In this document: positions 55,966-64,000 of the stretch, piece after piece
How the letters are laid out: every line of letters starts with the position of its first letter
Numbering within the stretch: the stretch's first letter is position 1
Source of the DNA: Lamellibrachia satsuma
Lineage: Eukaryota > Annelida > Polychaeta > Sabellida > Siboglinidae
Direction of reading: 5' to 3'
NCBI GenBank assembly: GCA_033239005.1
Contig: BSQZ01000039.1
Coordinates: 4,361,316-4,425,315, forward strand
Length of the DNA stretch: 64,000 bases
The notes under the pieces: model-generated
Seen by the model: the letters and a program-made list of their open reading frames with translations, nothing else
What the model was told of the DNA's origin: nothing
Database searches by the model: none
Translations under genes and position numbers: made by a program

Positions 55966-56149
55966 ACTGTAACTTCTTCAAACAAAGAACTTACGACAGA
56001 CACTGCCTCACAAATAATAGAAACGTCTGTTCAAAATGAAACTTTCAACAACCTTAATCAACGCTGAACATCTAACGGTTATCAGTAAATAACTATCCGA
56101 CTACAAAGTAGATGGAGTTAAATATACAGCAAATGTTCCACAGTCACTG

Positions 56150-56984
56150 AAAGAGTGGCCCTGAAAGAGAACTGGGTAACCCCGCTGGCTTGAGCAGTCA
56201 AACGGCAGCATTGTTCACTCTGCCGTCATGTTTCAGTCCCTGATAGAATCCGAGATAACAAGGTGGGACATGCTTCATCAAGGACACGATATCCCGGTGT
56301 TTTGCGAGAGAGGTTTTGCATCCATCTGGGTGCGGAAGTGGAAGGTTCACTGAAAATGACAATCCTTGGCGTCTTCTTGTTCTCTACGCTATGTCGATGC
56401 ACTTAAACCCGTCATCATCCACGGCATACTTACTCAAAAATCTTGTGTGGCTCATCTTTCCGAAAGCGTAACCGACGGGTCTTAAGCTAGTCCACCTTCT
56501 CATTTGTGGTGTTAACCTTCCTGTTCACAATGAGTTCTTTCAATGATTTGAACTCCTCAAGGAAGTCCATAGCCTCAAGCAGTGCAACATCGAACTTGTG
56601 CTTCTTTCTAGCCCGTTTGTGGTGTTAGTATGTCCACAATGAGTTCTTTCAATGATTTGAACTCAAGGAAGTCCCTAGCCTCAAGCAGTGCAACATCGAA
56701 CTTGTGCTTCTTTCTAGCCCGTTTGGCAATAGCCATCCACTCAGCAGGGGTGAAGACTGACTCGTACTTCATCGTCTGTTTTTCATCTACCCCAAAATCC
56801 TCACCAGAAGGCAGAAAAGAGTGGCCGCTGACCATAATAGCCTGGTCAACTAAGTCATACGGAAAGTGTAGCAGAACGTGCTGCCAGAAAAGAGCAACAT
56901 CTGTTTCGGTTCTGTCCCCCCTCCCCCCGCACACACACGCACGCACGCACGCACACAAATACACACACGCTCGCACGCACGCAA

Positions 56985-57046
<62 letters not shown>

Positions 57047-57370
57047 TAATCAGCAAATCCGATCAAATGTGTTGGTAGCTGTTTTCTTTCTTGCAAGGTT
57101 TTTAACCAATGCCACAAACAGGATGCACATTCTGCAGAACCTCGGAAGCTACACCATCATGCCACATCCGAAAATAGCCCCCAAATCAGTGTCACAGTCA
57201 TACATGCCACAGTTGTACAAGGCAAGTCGCCTTCTATAGTAGCATTCATATGTGTTCAGGTATGGCAACGGTTTTGTTTTCTGGAAGTCAAATGATAAAA
57301 CCCCAACATTGTTGTCAACTTTAGCCTTGGCTTTGTCTACGTTCAGTTTGTCCCTGTTTTTTTTTCAGCA
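56150..57370 (-). pseudogene. Decayed transposon-associated gene with DUF7869-like sequence
   Basis: Minus-strand pieces in order: VGVLSFDFQKTKPLPYLNTY and YYRRRLALYNCGMYDC (about 57330-57190); ALFWQHVLLHFPYDLV, VSGHSFLPSGEDFGVDEK and a basic KRARKKHKF segment (about 56930-56640); then LKTRRLRFRKDEPHKIFE and HVPPCYLGFYQGLKHDGRV (about 56470-56200). This order and the GHSFLPxxxDFG motif are those of the DUF7869 proteins found in multicopy transposon-like genes of many invertebrates. The frame is broken by stops, a GCAC/CA microsatellite (56930-57045) and a 105-bp internal duplication (about 56510-56725). Confidence 0.65.
56930..57046. repeat. (CA)n/(CGCA)n microsatellite
   Basis: Alternating acgc and ac units over about 115 bp, interrupting the DUF7869-like pseudogene. 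Confidence 0.95.
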
Positions 57371-58560
57371 AGCTCAAGATGGTCATTTATAAAAAGACAA
57401 GGTAAACTGAGTGTTAAAGATATTGCTGTACACCCAGTTGCCCACTGGAGTCATGTAGATACTCCTGGTGGGAATAATGACAGATCTAGTGAGATATGTA
57501 CCTGGGGAATTTATTGATGTGTTTTTTACACGCTCAATATGGACCTCTGGAGTCTTGCTACTACGAGGACTTGCCAGTCCTTTTATCTTCAAAGTCACCA
57601 GACAGTAGCATGTTGCACAACACTTTCTTGAAAACTGTAGCGCAACACTACACAATAGCCCCCTATTGGCAGTTATCATAACTAAAATCAGGTAGTAGTG
57701 TCTTGCACAATAGAATTACATAAACATTGTACTTGATAGTAGTCATAATTCAAATATCAGCTCACAGTTGTGCTCAGCCCTTCAAGTAAAAACGTAGTAC
57801 GAGAACAACGTACAAAACAGGCCCTTCCAACGTACAAAACATGCCCTTCCAATGTACAAAACAGGCCCTTCCAAAAATGGCCCCTACCCGTTTGGCGTTA
57901 TTGCATTACGTACAGTGACATTGGTGCTTTCTGCTACGTAACTCACGGGGGATCAGCCCGGATCACTACTGAACATTGGTCGGAAGCACGAAACGCAAAT
58001 TCCACAAGGGGAGTTCACACGTTTCTTAAAATATTAGTACTGTTTTCCAAGTGTCACATATCCGTTTGGGCGCGTTGAAAACAACAACTCTCGCACACAT
58101 AAGCCAGCTGTGTATGCTCTGATTTGTGCATATGAAATTTGAAGTGGATGCATCAAAAGTGATGCTAAGATGGGCCACTCAGCCTTTGCCAAAAGGGAAC
58201 CGTTTTTGTCGGTATGCTGTTGGTGTAGAATACACACTAGTAATTACAACGTAAGTTACAATGTAAATTCTGTACAACAGAGTTCTACAATACATAAAAT
58301 AAACGATAATGATAAAACAATATAATAACATTATTAATGACATAAAATGAAATAACAAACGAATGAATTGAATACAGAAAACACTAATACACCATGTTTG
58401 TCATGCTGCGAACTGTTTTCGGACAGTAAGGAAGGGAATGGGCAAAATGTGGACAATGAACGGCATGGGCACACCTGTGCTGTGCAGGTTACGAGTGTGG
58501 ACAAATCTTGTTTAAGGAGCCCGTTTCGCCAGTTGTTCCCCTACCGTTGATTGCAGCAGT
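57371..58560. other. Intergenic sequence, nothing recognised
   Basis: Short tandem of cccttccaacgtacaaaac (three units, 57795-57875). No recognisable gene; the small open frames have no motifs. Confidence 0.4.
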
Positions 58561-58566
58561 GTCGCG

Positions 58567-58596
58567 TGACGTCACGTGACGTCCTTCTTCACCAAT
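58567..58596. promoter_or_regulatory. CRE/E-box palindrome followed by a CCAAT box
   Basis: A perfect 16-bp palindrome GACGTCACGTGACGTC (58568-58583) contains a full CRE (TGACGTCA, 58567-58574), an E-box (CACGTG) and a second CRE half. CCAAT follows at 58592-58596. The arrangement is promoter-like, but no gene start could be tied to it. Confidence 0.4.
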
Positions 58597-59137
58597 CAAA
58601 TATTTGCGCAAAACCTGCACGAGAGTGCATGACGAATGACGGCGAATTATGCTGTTTTAAAGTCACGTGAATTGGACTATGACATGGTGGGGATAATTGT
58701 GCATTAGTGTCCGCTGAAAACATTACGCTGGCTTTTTATGATTAAGAGCATAACACACATTACGATAGAGAAATTGGCTCCGGTTGTCCTTTCCGCACTG
58801 TCTATGGTATTGGTATCTAATGAGAAATGTGGGTTAATCACGTGTTCACAAATTGACAGTGGCGACCGAAGCTGATAAAGCGTCTCGTTTTCGTGTGAGT
58901 AGTCAATTCAGTGGCGTAACGAGGCAAGGACCGTCGATCTGTAGACCATATTTAGTTGGAGGTAATGTTCAAGCAGTCATTATAACACATTAGAATGCCT
59001 GCTCGTGATCAGAGCTGCTGTGTGTTAGTCAATTTGCACAAGTGGATGATATATTACACAAATAGTCGTGAATATGCCGTGAACGGATTAATGTCTAAAG
59101 CAACCAATGTCATTGCGATTTACAACGGGAGTCCGCT

Positions 59138-59302
59138 TTGCCCCACGTGGTGGTGCGCTTTGCCCCACGTGGTGGTGCGCTTTGCCCCATGTGGTGGTGC
59201 GCTTTGCCCCACGTGGTGGTGCGCTTTGCCCCACTTGGTGATGCGCTTTGCCCCATTAGGTGATGCGCTTTGCCTCACTTGGTAATGCGCTTTGCTCTGC
59301 AT
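59138..59302. repeat. 22-bp minisatellite, about 7 units, most with an E-box
   Basis: The unit gcgctttgccccacgtggtg plus gt is present; early units carry CACGTG, and the later ones degrade to cacttggtga and cattaggtga. Confidence 0.92.
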
Positions 59303-61791
59303 TGAATGGGTCATCGGAATTACAGAAATAACGTATGCCATATTACTGTTTGCGTGAACCAATGACACCTACTATAGCAAGATATAGGGGACGTATAAAT
59401 AGGTATTTCTCTTTTTTTAAAGTATGCTATGAGACCGTTTAAAGTTGTTGAATTTGTTATAATAATATGGGCAAAATATAAATAAATTTATGTGACTTTT
59501 TGGCGTGACGTTTCTGCTAAAATCGAACGTGCCCAAATTGGTTTGGCATCACGCTGCATCGTGTGTTTGGAAGATTGTGCCAATGGAAATGGCATCTGTC
59601 GATATAGGTCGGTACTTGAACTTTGTCCCAGTTACAGCATCAATGAAATGCGTTGCTGAAAATTATTTCGGTTCGGTAAATGTAGAATGTGTGTCGTCGA
59701 TTGATTCAGTATTTCATATCAATGACACTTTGACCATGCACGCACGCACGCACTCACTCACGCACGCACGCTCGCACGCGCACACGCGCGCACGCACGCA
59801 CTACCTTACATACACAATGTTACACACGTAAAACAAAAATCACGCAGTTACATTGTTCCTAGTTACGTTAGCCGCTACGCCTGTTACTACCTGTATCTTA
59901 CTGCCGTATCCTGAATGGCCGTATTTGATTTTAAGGTCCCTTGTGGGGGCTCTTTGCCCCGCCCTACCCTACGTGAACAGCTTGGGATGAATGTGTTACC
60001 TATACTTGTATGCCTTCCAATAGTTGCAGCAGCGCCAACTGTTGGTATAACGGTGAACCACTGTTCACGTCCGTCGATGACTTTAGTGCGGCGTCTCTTT
60101 TATGCGTGCAATCGATTCCGCTTGCATGACTGCATTGGCGGGACTTCATTTTCACCCTGTACACAACTTCACATGTCTGAACCATTGCTGCTTCCTTCTA
60201 TCCATGGTGGACGTCAGCTAGGAATTCTTCATTATGTTCCAACGTGTGCCTTCATAGGTGTAGACTTTTCTTCTTATTTGGTTGTATGTGTGCGAAGTGT
60301 AATTAATTTTATGGATTCTTCTGTAGCAAACCTTTTCATAGGTACGCCTAGAGTTATGCATTAATAGTCCACGTTTCACAATAATAATAATAATAATAAT
60401 AACAATAATAATAATAATAACTATAGCAGTAATACTAACAACAACAACATAGTGGTGGCAAGCGAACGCAGGAGGTCTACCGGTATTTTAACTTAACTTC
60501 ATAATACTTAATTTTTGTGACGATAAAGATGGCTAAAGCGATCCGAGTTGTTAGTTCCATCTATAGTAGCTCTGGTGAAACCTATGCTGGTTTTCCAACT
60601 GAAACAAAAACAACTATTTTCCGGGTTAGAAATCGTGTTTCTTTTTAAAATTGTTGCTCTGTAAACGGTTACTCTACAAATAATTGGTGTTAAGATAAAT
60701 TCTTAGCACTGAATGCACTACTAGAAGTCTCTATTTAACCGGGTGTTTGTTTGCCGGGCTTGACAGATGGAGAAAGGTGGCGGGCGAGTGGAAAGAGGCA
60801 GGAATCTAAAGCACACGCCGCTGTGTCTTGCAATAGTATCCGCCGATATGGAAGTGTGAAGCGAAATGTGATCGCGTGTAGAACGAAAGAACGGTTACAG
60901 TTGGCAGTGGACGTGTGTGTTGTGGTAGTAGCGGTTCGCCCTTCCAAACAAATGCAACTCCTTCCTGGGTAAAATGGCGGCGTGGGCAGTGGCGTGGTGG
61001 CTCGCGGGTTGTGGGTAGGGGTTCACGGACGGCGCACGCGCACGCACGCACGCACGCATGCATGCACGTACGCACTTTAAGTTTGTCCTTTCTCTTCTCC
61101 TTCTAACCGATCTCTTTTGTTTTCCATGCCATCTTTGTTATTCTCTCCTCTCTGAATATGTCCTTCCAATCGAAGTCTGCTGCCAACTATCTTCCTTCTT
61201 AGGTGTTTCGTCATTCCAATCTCTTCTCGTGATTCCTCTATCCTTCTCCTGCCGTGTCAGACCGAACTGTTCTCTGCTACACGTAACTTCTCATCCTGTC
61301 TCCTTGTCAATGCAGGTGTTCCCAACCCATTTACCGACAATAGCAAATGCTGACTAAAATAGTCATATTATTTTAATAGGCAAATAATCAACACATTCTG
61401 AGTGGGAGTATCAAAATCGAACTGTGCGTGGTTTCGAACAACATGTCAACACCGATTGCAGAAACTCTGGCACTGCCAGGGTGTTACTCCACTGATCGAG
61501 CTTTATACCAGGTGCTTAAAACCTATACCAGGTGCTTAAAACCAGGTGCTTAAAACCTAGGTTCATCGACTTGGTGACCAGTTGAAGCGGATAATATATA
61601 TTATATTCACGCATTTAAAAGTGCCCTAACAACACATACTAAGCAATGTAGAACACGTTAAGTTGTGGGGCTGCGTCAAACTCGGGAAGCACCAACCGTG
61701 CACAACTCATCAAATTCACTGCGTTCTCTGTATCTTATCTCTTGTCATTCATGTAGCTCCGTGTTTAGATTCACTTCACCATTGAGTTCGG

Positions 61792-61825
<34 letters not shown>

Positions 61826-62148
61826 ATGCGTGCGTGCTTAATGAACCAAGTACCAGACACAAGTACACCATATTATAACTAGTATTTATTGCAGTTTAAC
61901 TGACAGGCTCTGGTGTAGGTGAGCCGCTCAAGGGTTTACCTGGAGCAGAGCAGGTGACAGATTCTTCCCACGGCGTCCCGTCGTGGCGCGGGATACAGGC
62001 CAGCTTCCGCGGCCCAGTGTTGATCTCAGCGTGATGCTGGCAGACAGCGCTGATGTAACGTGCAATGAATGGTGCTGTATTAGCCAGGCCGTTTCACTCC
62101 GCCAGTTTGTTTTGACATTGTACTTTGACGTACAAGTGGTAAACTTGG

Positions 62149-62208
<60 letters not shown>

Positions 62209-64000
62209 TTTACCTGCGTTTTAGACAGTGGCGACGTGGTGCGGGCGAATAGCATTCGCGCATTAACTGCAGGGAAAACAAGTTGCTGTTTGAATGCACT
62301 GGTCTGCCAGGCGGTGACGTCATAAGCATTTTATGCGGCCATGAGGACGAAATATTCCAATATGTTTAGCTTTTTACCGTTAGCATCAACGGAAATGTCC
62401 AGTTAAAACACACATATATTTCTCCTTTTCTTTCTTCTTTTTTTGTGATAACTGATCTATGTACGCAACATTTGCATGATTAGAAGGCAAATAAAAATAC
62501 ATTAATAAACAGTTATGATTGATTGTCAGATAAATACACATTAAACTTACATTAAACTGTCACTTGACCGATTCAGGGCAATGTTTTTCGCACGCGAGAT
62601 GTTACTACCGGCCGCTCATGTTCGTGAACGTTTGGTATCGCAGAATTAATTGTATACGGCATGTTTCAGTACATCAAGAACACCCGTAGCACTAGGCAAC
62701 TAGTACCCGCCTTTCCACTTGAAAGGCGATGCTCCCCGCCACCAACTCGTCTAGGATATTTGACACATTACTAAAATGCAACACGCAAAAAAAAACGTAT
62801 TTTATACATGCTTTCAATTGTCTTGGCGCAGGTGCTGCCGGTCAACATCTTGATGGCTTCTTGGATAATTGCGACGTAATTCCGGCAGTTATAGAAGCGT
62901 CTAGCGACGCCTTGCCTTGTATTACGGGACAATCGTAGAAAAGACGCGTGACGTTGTGAAGAAATGTACGTAATTGTTCGCGTAATCATTGCGGACAATT
63001 GTGCGTAACAAATACAAAGGGTGATTCAATTGTTCATAGAAATGGTAATAACGTGTGAATTTCTACAAAAAAACTGACGACCCGACCGTGGTCGATCGTA
63101 GATGAACCCTTGAAAGTTTGGCGCCCGAGATGCAATGCGTCTAGGGGGAGTAGCATAGCAAACTTACATACATCTTCTCGCTGGATTATAGTAAGATATC
63201 ACTAATGTTACTGGACAATAGCCATGCATAAATATACATTTGTACCATCGAGCGCGAACAATAGCGCTCACTATCAGACGATAAACGTACTTAGAATCAA
63301 TTAATTGCCCCACATTTCTCCTCCTTTTTGTGTCAATGTACAGATGGTATGTCACAGAATACACGTAATAAGGTTAGTGCATGTCAGTTTTAAATCTTAA
63401 GTTATCTAGTTGCGATACATATCTGAATCGGAAGTGCAGAATCCACGCATACGTTTCCAATGACGATACCTAACGCAGCACCTGATACCATGCTAGAAAG
63501 CAACAGCCGTTGAGCGACGTTTAATAATTATTATTTGCGTGTTTTCCTTTTAATGGTCTGGTATTCCCTGAATGCAAGTGACCGCCTTTCGCTATCTCGA
63601 ACCGATGCGGTTTCACAGCTCAAAAACATCAGCACGGAACGTGTTCGCGCCAACGTAACCGCAGCTGCTGAACGCTGTATCCTCGCCGCGGTTATCGCAA
63701 GTGTTCCAGTAAGACCGTAACTCCATCCGACACTCGTTACTCATTCTTGTGTTCGGTGATTTCGGCGCCGAAAATTTCGGTCCGGGAGGAAGGTTCGAGG
63801 CCTGCGTTTAACGAGCCGTGTAGCACCTTGGACTACCACATTTCAATGAGAGACACAGATTTATTTATGAACCATTACATTTTACCTGCAGGTCTAACCT
63901 CGGATCTGTTTGTCAGAGAAGTAATGATTTGCTAAAATGCACGGCAAGACTTTCACTGGTTGTAACGACTCCTATGAAGGAGGCTAAGCGAACTGAATCT
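59303..64000. other. Right-end sequence without recognised genes
   Basis: Contains (CGCA)n at 59735-59800 and 61038-61075, (AAT)n at 60385-60432, (GCGT)n at 61795-61840 and 62145-62208, a short repeat ccaggtgcttaaaacc (61508-61560), and dispersed repeat E copy 2 (63016-63145). A 149-codon frame at 59915-60364 has no recognisable motif. Confidence 0.4.
63016..63145 (-). repeat. Dispersed repeat E, copy 2
   Basis: The minus strand reads gcatctcgggcgccaaactt, tcaagggttcatctacgatc, cgggtcgtc, ttattaccatttct, matching 31185-31310 on the plus strand. Confidence 0.6.

Noticed and set aside
56608..57056. Cys/Val-rich N-terminus (VCVCVC...) as part of a protein
   Set aside because: Translation of the CA/GCAC microsatellite; only the downstream DUF7869-like part is meaningful.
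59915..60364. 149-codon plus-strand frame with a hydrophobic start
   Set aside because: No recognisable motif, possible chance frame; left as unassigned rather than called a gene.

Overview
The window is animal nuclear DNA: AT-rich, with spliced genes, long introns, degenerate LINE and DNA-transposon remnants, and many minisatellites and microsatellites. The main gene is an invertebrate-type ZNRF3/RNF43 orthologue. The LINE remnant and simple-repeat load resemble those of aquatic invertebrates (crustacean, mollusc or lancelet have all been considered), but the sequence alone does not settle the taxon.

Layout. (1) At the left edge (1-1419, + strand) are the last two exons of a gene whose protein ends in a C2HC zinc finger spaced like the NEMO/optineurin type. 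(2) From 1.4 to 8 kb lies a convergent intergenic interval with foldback elements, a 1.4 kb 24-bp minisatellite and two related inverted-repeat elements. (3) From 8.1 to 51.8 kb on the - strand is one gene of nine coding exons, a ZNRF3-like transmembrane RING E3 ligase. Joined, the exons give a 1043-codon frame with every junction in phase. Exon 1 encodes the signal peptide, exons 1-4 the protease-associated-like ectodomain, exon 5 the membrane segment, exons 6-7 the RING-H2, and exon 8 a 2.2 kb Ser/Asn/His-rich tail with a 7-residue coding repeat. A short exon 9 is inferred. (4) From 51.5 to 52.5 kb is a GC- and CpG-rich segment over exon 1 and its upstream flank, probably the promoter. (5) From 52.5 to 64 kb I recognise no host gene. 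It holds a decayed transposon-type gene (DUF7869-like) at 56.1-57.4 kb, microsatellites, and a promoter-like CRE/E-box palindrome at 58.57 kb.

Function. ZNRF3/RNF43 remove Frizzled and LRP5/6 from the cell surface and are Wnt/beta-catenin targets, forming a negative feedback loop. Intron 1 carries a dense cluster of TCF/LEF-like CTTTGATC sites (43.7-45.3 kb), arranged twice with the same approximately 63 + 31 bp spacing. If it works as an enhancer, it would be the feedback input of this gene; this is the most interesting lead in the window. The introns otherwise hold a collection of non-autonomous elements: foldback MITEs, a TTAA-flanked element with LINE sequence inside it, a hAT-like MITE with 8-bp target duplication, and a tRNA-derived SINE.

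All exon boundaries were placed by eye from splice consensus, reading frame and remembered family similarity. No RNA evidence or database search was used.
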